A stretch of DNA of 6,704 bases from Methylocapsa sp. (GTDB taxonomy: Bacteria; Pseudomonadota; Alphaproteobacteria; Rhizobiales; Beijerinckiaceae): assembly GCA_017353815.1 (NCBI GenBank), contig JAFMSB010000093.1, positions 1 through 6,704 on the forward strand, given 5' to 3'. Position 1 is the stretch's first letter. Each line of letters begins with the position of its first letter. The notes under the pieces are model-generated. The model saw only the letters and a list, made by a program, of their open reading frames with translations, ran no database searches and was not told the DNA's origin. Of this stretch, positions 1 through 6,052 are shown one piece after another. The position numbers and the translations under genes are program-made.

Positions 1-90
1 CCCGCGCGCGATGCGGCAGCATTGGCCCGAGCCCCGCGCCGGTCTCAACAGCTTCGAGCTGAAAGTCCTATCGAATCTCCATGGATCAGA
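1..90. other. Left edge, no supported gene
   Basis: This is the 90 bp downstream of the GloVer-repeat gene. Plus-strand frames 1 and 2 are open from the edge but yield no recognisable protein, so the tail of an upstream gene can be neither shown nor excluded. A short inverted repeat (CAGCT at 49-53, TCG loop, AGCTG at 57-61) lies about 30 nt past the stop of the minus-strand gene. It has no T-tract, so it is not called a terminator. Confidence 0.3.
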
Positions 91-1263
91 TCACCGGCCA
101 GAGGGATCGACTAATTTGAAGACAACGCCCAAACCATTGATCCCACTATTTGCCGTTGTGCCATAGAGCGCTCCCTCTTTATCGGCGACCAGCCCCGCCT
201 CCGGGTCGCCGCCATCACTGCCGCCAGTAAAATTGTAGAGCACGGTCTCGGTCCATTGTTGCTGCCCCGCGCCTGGTGGAAGGAGCTTGAAGACGGTGCC
301 TCTGCCGACGCGCCCGCCCTTGCGCGTCGTGCCGTAAAGCGCTCCCTCCTTACCGGCGGTCAGGCCAGCCTCCGGCTCGCCCCCATCGCTGCCGCCAGTA
401 AAATTATAGAGCACGATCTCGGTCCAACGCGTCTGTTCCGCGCCCGGAGGGACAAGCTTGAAGATCGTGCCTTCGCCGCCGCGCCCGCCCTTGCGCGTTG
501 TGCCATAAAGCGCTCCGTCCGTACCGGCGATTAGGCCCGCCGCTGGCTCGCCCCCATCGCTGCCGCCGGTAAAATCGTAAAGGACGGTCCTGGTCCATTG
601 CGTCTGTTCCGCGCCCGGAGGGACAAGCTTGAAGATCGTGCCTTCGCCGCCGCGCCCGCCCAAAAGCGCCGTGCCGTAGAGCGCTCCCTCTTCGTCGGCG
701 AGCAGGCAAGCGGCCGGCTGGCGGCCATCCTGGCCGGCGAAGCTATGGAGCACGGTCTCCGTCCAGCCTGTTTGCCCGGCCCGCGGGGGAGTGAGCTTGA
801 AGACTGTGCCAATGTTGCCGGAAGTCCCGCCGCCCGGGGTTGTGCCGTATAGCGCGCCTTCCCCGGCGGCTATAAGGCCAGCCCCGGGATTGGCACCTCC
901 CGTTCCGTTAAAGCTGTAAAGCACGGTTTCCGCCCAGCCGGTTTCGCCCGCGGCCGGCGGCTTTAATTTGAAAACCGTGCCCTTGTCGGCGCTGCCGCCG
1001 CTGCTCGTCATGCCATAGAGCGCACCCTCTTTGTCTGCAACGAGGCCGCCGTGAGGATAGTGCCCGTCATTGGCACCAAAACTGTGCAGCAAGGTCGCGG
1101 TCCAATTTGTCTGGCCATCCGCCGGCGGCGTAAGCTTGAATACCGCGCCAAACCCGGCAGAGCCCCCGGCCGTTGTGCCATAAAGCCTTCCTTCGCTGTC
1201 GATGATCAACCCGGCAGAAGGGATCGCGCCATCTTTGTCGCTGAAGCTGTAAAGGACGGTTTC
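91..1263 (-). repeat. Seven tandem ~168-171 bp coding repeats
   Basis: Repeat boundaries in transcription order are: R1 1263-1099, R2 1098-931, R3 930-760, R4 759-592, R5 591-421, R6 420-250 and R7 249-91 (partial). R5 and R6 are exactly 171 bp (57 codons) and share an FTGGSDGG loop with R7 that R1-R4 lack. An uninterrupted 62-bp match links 429-490 to 600-661 at a 171-bp offset. Conservation therefore rises toward the C-terminus, which suggests recent unequal crossing-over or slippage there. The repeats stay in frame throughout. Confidence 0.9.
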
Positions 1264-1341
1264 GGCTGGCGCGGGCCAGGCCCAATCCAGCGGGAAGATA
1301 ACCAAAGGCAGCGCCGCGCCGAGAGGAAGGGTTCGCGTCAT
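91..1341 (-). CDS. Exported GloVer tandem-repeat protein (TIGR03803-like)
   Basis: This encodes a 416-residue protein from the ATG at 1341. A TTG seven codons upstream (1362) gives 423 residues, but neither start has a clear ribosome binding site. The N-terminus is a signal peptide: Arg at position 3, a hydrophobic stretch (LPLGAALPLVIFPL) and a likely signal peptidase I site after AWPAPA. The rest is seven tandem repeats of 55-57 residues, the last one shortened. Each has the pattern ETVLYSF..., GLI.D.EGALYGTT..GG...GTVFKL.PP...WT, which matches the GloVer repeats of proteins named 'choice-of-anchor tandem repeat GloVer-containing protein'. Their function is not established; the fold is probably all-beta, possibly propeller-like. 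Related proteins often carry a C-terminal sorting domain, but this one ends within repeat 7 (...FKLVDPSGR) with no anchor, so it is predicted secreted or periplasmic. It is transcribed divergently from the exported propeller gene at 1738. No regulation is visible. Confidence 0.88.
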   Translation of the reverse strand: MTRTLPLGAALPLVIFPLDWAWPAPAETVLYSFSDKDGAIPSAGLIIDSEGRLYGTTAGGSAGFGAVFKLTPPADGQTNWTATLLHSFGANDGHYPHGGLVADKEGALYGMTSSGGSADKGTVFKLKPPAAGETGWAETVLYSFNGTGGANPGAGLIAAGEGALYGTTPGGGTSGNIGTVFKLTPPRAGQTGWTETVLHSFAGQDGRQPAACLLADEEGALYGTALLGGRGGEGTIFKLVPPGAEQTQWTRTVLYDFTGGSDGGEPAAGLIAGTDGALYGTTRKGGRGGEGTIFKLVPPGAEQTRWTEIVLYNFTGGSDGGEPEAGLTAGKEGALYGTTRKGGRVGRGTVFKLLPPGAGQQQWTETVLYNFTGGSDGGDPEAGLVADKEGALYGTTANSGINGLGVVFKLVDPSGR

Positions 1342-1631
1342 GATTTCGCTGATGCAGACCAACAGCTAGATACAACAATGCCCCGGGGAAACTGGGTGGA
1401 GGCCCCATCAAGCCCAGCTACCATAAGTGATTCACCTAGCGCTATAGCCCGCGGCCAATCGGGCTGGATTGGCCGCCAGCAATCGCCGGTGACCTGCGGC
1501 TCGGGCTCCTCCGCGCGCTGCGCCAGTGCCGCGAATGCTTCCCCGGATCAAGCGCACCTCAAAGAATAAGGGATCCTAATAAAAGGTTATCGATCCCCAT
1601 CACCGCCCATTATCAACTATTGATTAGCATC

Positions 1632-1660
1632 TTGGGAAGCGAGAGAGGCCCCAATTTAAG
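1632..1660 (+). promoter_or_regulatory. Weak candidate sigma-70-type promoter
   Basis: TTGGGA (1632-1637) and TTTAAG (1655-1660) are separated by exactly 17 bp. Each matches the sigma-70 consensus at four of six positions. This would give a transcript with a 5' leader of roughly 70 nt that includes the 1694-1713 hairpin. Such matches arise often by chance, so this is only a candidate for the propeller gene. Confidence 0.2.
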
Positions 1661-1693
1661 TTAAACCCAACAATTGTGCGCCTCGCCGGCTCA

Positions 1694-1713
1694 GGCTCCT
1701 TAGATCAGGAGCC
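1694..1713 (+). promoter_or_regulatory. Perfect 7-bp hairpin in the leader of the propeller gene
   Basis: GGCTCCT (1694-1700) and AGGAGCC (1707-1713) form a perfect 7-bp stem around a 6-nt loop, TAGATC. It ends 13 nt before the ribosome binding site. No T-run follows, so it is not a standard intrinsic terminator. It could be an mRNA-stabilising hairpin, an operator (an inverted repeat with 6-bp spacing) or chance. Confidence 0.4.
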
Positions 1714-1726
1714 GCGAAAGCTGCGT

Positions 1727-1736
1727 GGGAGAAGGA
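1727..1736 (+). promoter_or_regulatory. Ribosome binding site fixing the start at 1738
   Basis: GGGAGAAGGA lies directly before the ATG at 1738. The GGGAG part (1727-1731) is spaced 6 nt from the start, a normal distance. Later in-frame ATGs (1777 and 1789) lack a comparable site, so 1738 is preferred even though it leaves a long N-terminal region before the hydrophobic segment. Confidence 0.6.
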
Positions 1737-1737
1737 A

Positions 1738-3195
1738 ATGCAAGTAAATGCTAGCGGGAACGGAACCGGCTCCCAAATGATTTGTAGCATGGCGGTTGCG
1801 ATTCTGCGGCCAGCCATCCCTGCCCAAACCAGACACGCGTTTACGAGCCAAGGGCGCGAAGGCATTGATACCCTGCCCAAAGGCATTGGGGGAATCCTTG
1901 GGATCACACTGGGTCTTGTCGCGTCTTGCACCACTTGCGCATTCGCAGATCCCATTCAACTAAACAACAATGTCTGCAACCTCGTTTTGGATACGAAGCC
2001 GAAAACCGAACCTCAAGTGCCGAAACCAGGATATCTGCACTCCTATGTCGATCCCGTCTTTGGCACGAAGGTGACACGGATCACAGGAGATCCGGGAACC
2101 GCCATTCCCAATGTGGGCAGCACTTGGGGCAAAGTGTCTCGGCCGGGATATGAAGACAGGGCGGCTTGGAACGCAGATCAAACAATTTTGCTCCTGGAAA
2201 ATACGGCAGCGGGGCCTTTGTTACTTGATGGGAACAACTACAAGCCACTGGCGGCCGAAAATCTTGGACCCTTTTATTCCAGTGAAGCGCGGTGGCATCC
2301 GGCATTGCCTTCCAAAATGCTTTACCTCGGAAATAATGCGCGGGGGACTGCTTGCGAATTTGGCCTGTGGGATATCTATACAAGCAGCATCACCGTCCAA
2401 CAAACCATTTCTGGCTATACGGGCTGCAACCTCGGAGGCACAGGCAATTGGTCAAGCGATGCGACAATGGTTGCTGTCGAAGCGACGAGATCCAGCGATA
2501 AAAAGTTGGTGGCCTTCGCCCTAAACCTCGCAACCGGGAAAAAGTATGCGGATATCGATCTCCTGGCGAGCGGGTTTCTCGCGGGCACGATCGATTGGGT
2601 GAGCATCTCGAGGAGCGGCGATCTCATATATGTGAACGGCGGCCTTGCCAACGGCACAAACCGCAGTGATAACGCCGCCATTTTTGACCTCTCCGGCAAC
2701 GTTATTCAGAAATGGCTCGAATACGGCTCGCCAAGCCATAGTGACCTGAGCGTGGATTCAAACGGCAATGAGGTTGTTGTCGGCGTTGACAAATCAAGCA
2801 CCTATCTTGGCAAGATTATAATGAGAAATATGCGGACGGGAATTCGGACGCCGCTGGATACAGGGGGATTCCCAAGCTTGGTGTCGGCTCGAAACAACAC
2901 CTTGGCAAATTTCGCATTCGTAAATGATACCGGGTCGAAGAGCCCGAATTATTGGCCGCCCTATTTCGATGAAATATTTGCGGTCACGCTCGACGGATCA
3001 AAACGCACCCCCCGGCTTGCTCATGCCCACAGCAATTGGGTAAATTACGATTCGCAAGGTTTCGTCGTGCCGTCGCCCGACGGGCTCCGCTTCGTCTTTG
3101 CCAGCGACTGGAAGCAACCATCCGGATTGCCCGTGCAAACCTATGTCGCGGACATGCGAGGCCTGTGCAGCCCAGGAAGTCTCAAAGAAAAGTGA
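1738..3195 (+). CDS. Exported TolB/PD40-like beta-propeller protein
   Basis: This 485-residue protein has a hydrophobic export segment at about residues 49-63, after Lys48, and then either a signal peptidase I site after AFA (residue 70) or a lipobox-like VASC ending at Cys64. The mature part resembles a six- or seven-bladed beta-propeller. Blade-like stretches with a turn then a hydrophobic strand sit near residues 143-155, 185-198, 237-248, 287-300, 335-350 and 432-457. The last includes VPSPDGLRFVFASDW, typical of PD40/TolB-type repeats. A motif near 105-117 (DPVFGTKVTRITG) opens the propeller domain. Mature-region cysteines at 80, 206, 230 and 477 could form disulfides. I cannot assign a substrate; sugar-lyase-like or purely binding roles are possible. 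Codon use looks less GC-biased than in the neighbouring genes. It is divergent from the repeat gene, and nothing follows it closely, so it appears monocistronic. Confidence 0.8.
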   Translation: MQVNASGNGTGSQMICSMAVAILRPAIPAQTRHAFTSQGREGIDTLPKGIGGILGITLGLVASCTTCAFADPIQLNNNVCNLVLDTKPKTEPQVPKPGYLHSYVDPVFGTKVTRITGDPGTAIPNVGSTWGKVSRPGYEDRAAWNADQTILLLENTAAGPLLLDGNNYKPLAAENLGPFYSSEARWHPALPSKMLYLGNNARGTACEFGLWDIYTSSITVQQTISGYTGCNLGGTGNWSSDATMVAVEATRSSDKKLVAFALNLATGKKYADIDLLASGFLAGTIDWVSISRSGDLIYVNGGLANGTNRSDNAAIFDLSGNVIQKWLEYGSPSHSDLSVDSNGNEVVVGVDKSSTYLGKIIMRNMRTGIRTPLDTGGFPSLVSARNNTLANFAFVNDTGSKSPNYWPPYFDEIFAVTLDGSKRTPRLAHAHSNWVNYDSQGFVVPSPDGLRFVFASDWKQPSGLPVQTYVADMRGLCSPGSLKEK

Positions 3196-3311
3196 ATTCA
3201 AGGCGCGAAGTCTCGGGGCGAAGGGAAACCGCCTGCCCCGCGGCCACGCGAAATCTCCCTCGATGACCGGCATTATTTGATGGGGCTTGGCCAAGGGCAG
3301 AGACGGCGAGT

Positions 3312-3336
3312 AGCCTGCGCGCTTTGTGCGCAGGTT
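3312..3336 (+). terminator. Possible terminator hairpin after the propeller gene
   Basis: CCTGCGC (3314-3320) pairs perfectly with GCGCAGG (3328-3334) around a 7-nt loop. One G-T and one A-T pair extend it to 9 bp. It lies about 117 nt past the stop at 3195. The following bases (CCCGTTTCTC) are pyrimidine-rich but not a real T-run, so termination is plausible but unproven. Confidence 0.35.
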
Positions 3337-3695
3337 CCCGTTTCTCTCGGCTCGGGCAGAAATGGGCCCGCCTGCGCCCGGATTTCAAGTGCGGAACGGC
3401 GCGCCTCACAGCCTCCCGAACTCCGGCTCCGTTGGCGACCACGCTTTTCCCAATATTTCGTCATGCGAGCCGGGCGGTAGACATCCCCAAATCAGGGGGC
3501 GCGCCGCAAGCAAGCTTGTGGCAATTAGATTGTGCGATTGTGCGGCGGATCACAGCTTTCCTAGGCGGGGCAAGCGATGATGCCGCCATCAGCTTAGCGC
3601 AAGGCAGGCAGGATAGAGCATTAGCTTGAGGCAGGAAGTCCGGAGGCAGCTCCCGTCCGCAGCCTCAGCTGGTTCACCTTCGCCAAGAGATGCTT

Positions 3696-3699
3696 GAGG
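3696..3699 (+). promoter_or_regulatory. Ribosome binding site of the 71-residue ORF
   Basis: GAGG lies 7 nt before the ATG at 3707. The motif is short but well spaced, and it is one of the main reasons for accepting the small ORF. It overlaps the second copy of the GCTTGAGGCA direct repeat. Confidence 0.4.
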
Positions 3700-3706
3700 C
3701 AAAGCC

Positions 3707-3922
3707 ATGGTCCGTTCATTGCGTCGCGGCCAAAAGACGAAAGCCGTCGCCGAAGTGCTAGCGATGATCGCGGATGAGCATCTGCTCGCGCCAAAGCGGC
3801 CTCGCGCCGCCCTCGATGGCGATGATACGCTTTATGACAATATTAGCGAATTTTGTGCGGCGCTCGAGCTTTACGCTTCACGCGGCACACCCAAAAAATT
3901 TGCAAAAAATTTGCGGGGCTAG
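3707..3922 (+). CDS. Small hypothetical protein, 71 residues
   Basis: I do not recognise this protein. The start at 3707 is supported by GAGG at normal spacing. The product is soluble, with no membrane segment or signal peptide. It has a basic N-terminus (MVRSLRRGQKTK), a probable helix (AVAEVLAMIADEHLL), a basic Pro-containing stretch, an acidic segment (DGDDTLYDNISEF), a second probable helix (CAALELYAS) and a Lys-rich tail (TPKKFAKNLRG). The charge pattern and mixed codon use look more protein-like than the other small frames nearby. It converges on ettA with 47 bp between the stops, so it is not in an operon with it. It could be a lineage-restricted protein or a chance frame. Confidence 0.5.
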   Translation: MVRSLRRGQKTKAVAEVLAMIADEHLLAPKRPRAALDGDDTLYDNISEFCAALELYASRGTPKKFAKNLRG

Positions 3923-3952
3923 GGTGCAGGCGGCGGACTTATCCCCGTAGCC

Positions 3953-3967
3953 CGCTGCGCCGCAGCG
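3953..3967. other. Inverted repeat between convergent genes
   Basis: CGCTGCG (3953-3959) and CGCAGCG (3961-3967) are perfect inverted copies separated by one base, between the stops at 3922 and 3970. A realistic hairpin would have about 5-6 pairs. The position suits a bidirectional terminator, but neither side has a T-run. A second, weaker pairing, GGGCTA (3916-3921) with TAGCCC (3948-3953), lies beside it. Confidence 0.3.
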
Positions 3968-3969
3968 CC

Positions 3970-5622
3970 TTACCGCGAAAATTTCTTATATTTGAGCCGG
4001 TGCGGGATGATGCTGTCGATTCCTAAACGGCGCTCTTTATCCTCTTCGTAAGAGGCAAAATTGCCTTCAAACCATTCGACGTGGCTTTCGCCTTCGAAGG
4101 CAAGCATGTGAGTGGCGACGCGGTCAAGGAAAAAGCGATCATGCGAGATAATGACCGCGCAGCCTGCGAAATCCGTGAGCGCCTCCTCAAGCGCACGCAG
4201 CGTATCGACATCAAGATCGTTGGTCGGCTCATCGAGCAGCAGGACGTTGGCGCCGCTCTTTAGCATCTTTGCAAGATGCACGCGGTTGCGTTCGCCGCCT
4301 GAGAGCTGCGCGACTTTTTTCTGCTGATCCGTGCCCTTGAAATTGAATGCCGCGGTGTAGGCCCGAGAATTGACCTCGCGCTTGCCAAGATGAAGGACTT
4401 CTTCGCCGCCCGAAATCTCTGCCCACACGGTCTTTTTGCCATCGAGCGCATCGCGCGATTGGTCGACATAGCCAAGGCGGACCGACTCCCCTATTCGGAT
4501 TTCACCCTTGTCTGGCTTCTCTTCGCCCGTGATCATCCGGAAGAGCGTCGTTTTGCCGGCGCCATTCGGCCCAATGACGCCAACAATTCCCCCCGGCGGC
4601 AGCTTGAAGGAGAGGCCATCGATCAAAAGCCGGTCGCCAAAGCCTTTTGAAAGATGCGAGAACTCGATGACATTCGCGCCGAGGCGCTCGGCCACCGGTA
4701 TAGTGATTTGGGCAGAACCCGAGGCCTTTTCGCTCTGCTTAGCGACAAGCTCCTCGTAACGCTGAATGCGGGCTTTGGATTTGGCCTGCCGCGCCTTGGG
4801 GCTCGTGGCGATCCATTCGGATTCGGCTTCGAGTTGGCGCTTGCGGGCCTCCTCCTCGCGGCCTTCTTGTGCGAGGCGCTTTTGCTTTTGCAAGAGCCAA
4901 GCCGAGTAATTGCCCTCGTAAGGGATCCCTCGCCCGCGGTCGAGCTCCAAAATCCAGCCCGTCACATTGTCCAAAAAATAGCGGTCGTGGGTGACGATTA
5001 AAATCGCCCCAGGGTAGGCGCGCAGATGTCCTTCCAGCCAGGCTACGGTCTCGGCATCGAGATGGTTTGTGGGCTCGTCGAGGAGCAAAAGATCCGGCTG
5101 CTCAAGCAAAAGTTTGCATAGCGCGATGCGACGGCGCTCGCCTCCGGAGAGTTTTGCGACATCCGCATCATCCGGCGGGCAACCAAGCGCATCCATGGCC
5201 TGATCTACCTGGGCATCAAGATCCCAAAGGCCTTTGGCTTCGATTGCGTCCTGCAGACCCATCATTTCATCGGCACGCTCGTCGGAGTAATTGGCCGCAA
5301 GCTCGTTGTAACGGTCAAGGATCGCCCTTTTGTCTGCCACGCCCAGCATGACATTGCCGCGCACATCGAGGCTGGCATCAAGCCCGGGCTCCTGCGGCAG
5401 ATAGCCGACGCGGGCGCCTTCGGCGATGTAGCCCTCCCCGGTGAACTCTTTGTCGATGCCCGCCATTATGCGCATCAGGGTAGATTTGCCCGCCCCATTG
5501 ACGCCGAGGACACCGATCTTGGCATCGGGATAGAAGGAAAGATTTATGCGCTCGAGGATTTTTTTGCCGCCCGGATAGGTTTTGGTAAGCCCGCGCATAT
5601 GGTAAATGAATTGCCGTGCCAT
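3970..5622 (-). CDS. ettA: Energy-dependent translational throttle protein EttA (ABC-F ATPase)
   Basis: EttA is a cytoplasmic ABC-F protein that binds the ribosomal E site and gates entry into elongation according to the ATP/ADP state; it is not a transporter. The 550 residues match the family length (about 555). Domain 1 has Walker A at 40-48 (GVNGAGKST), signature LSGGERRR at 158-165, Walker [13 protein letters not shown] with catalytic Glu183, and His212 in the switch loop. The EttA-type arm lies within domain 1 at about 94-140. The charged helical linker that contacts P-site tRNA spans about 240-310. Domain 2 has Walker A at 351-359, LSGGERNR at 440-447, catalytic Glu465 and His494. No membrane segments are present, and all catalytic residues are intact. 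The ending [10 protein letters not shown] fits the EttA C-terminus. The ATG at 5622 is preceded by GAAGAG at 6-nt spacing. It stands alone, divergent from the TetR-family gene. Other ABC-F members are less likely given the arm and both termini. Confidence 0.97.
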   Translation of the reverse strand: MARQFIYHMRGLTKTYPGGKKILERINLSFYPDAKIGVLGVNGAGKSTLMRIMAGIDKEFTGEGYIAEGARVGYLPQEPGLDASLDVRGNVMLGVADKRAILDRYNELAANYSDERADEMMGLQDAIEAKGLWDLDAQVDQAMDALGCPPDDADVAKLSGGERRRIALCKLLLEQPDLLLLDEPTNHLDAETVAWLEGHLRAYPGAILIVTHDRYFLDNVTGWILELDRGRGIPYEGNYSAWLLQKQKRLAQEGREEEARKRQLEAESEWIATSPKARQAKSKARIQRYEELVAKQSEKASGSAQITIPVAERLGANVIEFSHLSKGFGDRLLIDGLSFKLPPGGIVGVIGPNGAGKTTLFRMITGEEKPDKGEIRIGESVRLGYVDQSRDALDGKKTVWAEISGGEEVLHLGKREVNSRAYTAAFNFKGTDQQKKVAQLSGGERNRVHLAKMLKSGANVLLLDEPTNDLDVDTLRALEEALTDFAGCAVIISHDRFFLDRVATHMLAFEGESHVEWFEGNFASYEEDKERRLGIDSIIPHRLKYKKFSR

Positions 5623-5832
5623 GGGTTGCTCTTCGCGCCCGAGTCCGGGGGATGGGAGGGTTTAGCGGCCCCGGCTTCGCTGGTCCATACCGGAGCCAAA
5701 TTTCACCAGGCCAAGCCGGAAGCCAGGGCGCTGCGTTGGGTTCCGGCCCATATTTGCGCTTTGCCCGGATCACTAACTTTTGATGCAGATATTTTGTGGA
5801 AAAATGCCAATTGCCAGCAGGAATATGTAAGG

Positions 5833-5863
5833 AATCGAACGATTTTTATGAGCGAAATAATCG
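5833..5863. promoter_or_regulatory. Cluster of AATCG/CGATT half-sites
   Basis: Three copies of one 5-bp half-site lie within 31 bp: AATCG (5833-5837), its inverse CGATT (5840-5844) and AATCG again (5859-5863). The first two form an inverted repeat with a 2-bp centre; the last two form one with a 14-bp centre. They sit in the AT-rich part of the divergent region, where a repressor site would be expected. This is a pattern only; binding is inferred. Confidence 0.3.
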
Positions 5864-6006
5864 CGAAACCCATTTGGGGGAAGCGGAGCGAAGAGAATCA
5901 AGCCATAATGCTGCTCTTCTCTGGACATGGATAAGACTCTCATGCGCGGTCTAAGTGAAATCAAGGCGAATGCTGCTTTCCAGCCCCATTTGGGCGAAGT
6001 GCCCAT

Positions 6007-6022
6007 ATCGGCCGATGATCAT
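6007..6022. promoter_or_regulatory. Overlapping palindromes, candidate TetR operator
   Basis: ATCGGCCGAT (6007-6016) is a perfect 10-bp palindrome. It overlaps the perfect 8-bp palindrome ATGATCAT (6015-6022). They end 30 bp before the preferred start of the TetR-family gene, a common place for autoregulatory operators. Many TetR operators are longer, so the match is suggestive only. Confidence 0.35.
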
Positions 6023-6041
6023 ACCTCGCCCGACAGCCGGC

Positions 6042-6048
6042 GGGGAGG
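6042..6048 (+). promoter_or_regulatory. Strong ribosome binding site deciding the TetR start
   Basis: GGGGAGG lies 4 nt before the ATG at 6053. The alternative in-frame ATG at 5927 has no such motif. This, plus the fit to the usual TetR length, decides the start. Confidence 0.7.
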
Positions 6049-6052
6049 AACG

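Larger units (their letters stand above)
1363..1737. promoter_or_regulatory. Divergent intergenic region between two exported-protein genes
   Basis: This 375-bp stretch should carry the promoters of both the minus-strand repeat gene and the plus-strand propeller gene. The part from about 1560 to 1680 is more AT-rich than its surroundings. It holds a small inverted repeat, ATCAA (1612-1616), CTA, TTGAT (1620-1624), and a possible weak promoter for the plus-strand gene. A perfect hairpin lies at 1694-1713. Open frames here are antisense extensions of the repeat gene and were not accepted as genes. Confidence 0.45.
3196..3706. other. Intergenic stretch without a convincing gene
   Basis: This 511-bp region has several overlapping open frames on both strands, none with a recognisable protein, a good ribosome binding site and a sensible start together. 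The longest, a plus-strand frame from 3324 to 3629, is rich in Arg, Ala and Pro, as expected for chance frames in GC-rich DNA. The region holds one clear hairpin (3312-3336) and a 10-bp direct repeat, GCTTGAGGCA, at 3624-3633 and 3692-3701. It could be a decayed gene or an unrecognised RNA. Confidence 0.4.
5623..6052. promoter_or_regulatory. Divergent control region between ettA and the TetR gene
   Basis: This is 430 bp if the repressor starts at 6053. A visibly AT-rich patch at about 5770-5865, in otherwise GC-rich DNA, is the most likely site of promoters; I could not pick one convincing -35/-10 pair. Palindromic elements are present at 5833-5863 and 6007-6022. A plus-strand frame runs across much of the region (5599-5934), but its first part lies opposite the ettA start and it has no recognisable content. 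I do not call a gene there. Confidence 0.5.

Noticed and set aside
49..61. Short hairpin after the GloVer-repeat gene as a terminator
   Set aside because: Only a 5-bp stem with a 3-nt loop and no T-run on either strand.
404..812. Other minus-strand frames within the repeat gene
   Set aside because: They are out-of-frame readings of the same tandem repeats, with Arg-rich low-complexity products.
91..1263. Tandem repeats considered as a CRISPR array
   Set aside because: The unit is about 170 bp, the whole unit repeats without unique spacers, and one frame is open throughout with a clear protein repeat.
1051..1569. 172-residue plus-strand open frame
   Set aside because: It is mostly antisense to the GloVer-repeat gene, has Arg/Ala-rich sequence and no recognisable domain; it is a shadow of repeat coding DNA.
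3324..3629. 101-residue plus-strand frame between the propeller gene and the small ORF
   Set aside because: It starts inside the hairpin region, lacks a good ribosome binding site, overlaps several similar chance frames and has no recognisable sequence.
3970..5622. ABC transporter or antibiotic-resistance ABC-F
   Set aside because: No membrane segments or partner genes; the arm, linker and termini fit EttA better than resistance-type ABC-F proteins.
5599..5934. 111-residue plus-strand frame across the ettA start and divergent region
   Set aside because: Its first part is antisense to the start of ettA and the rest crosses the promoter region; no family resemblance or ribosome binding site.
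5927..6052. 42-codon N-terminal extension of the TetR-family gene
   Set aside because: No ribosome binding site at 5927, no TetR-like sequence in the extension, and a strong site before 6053 that gives the normal length.
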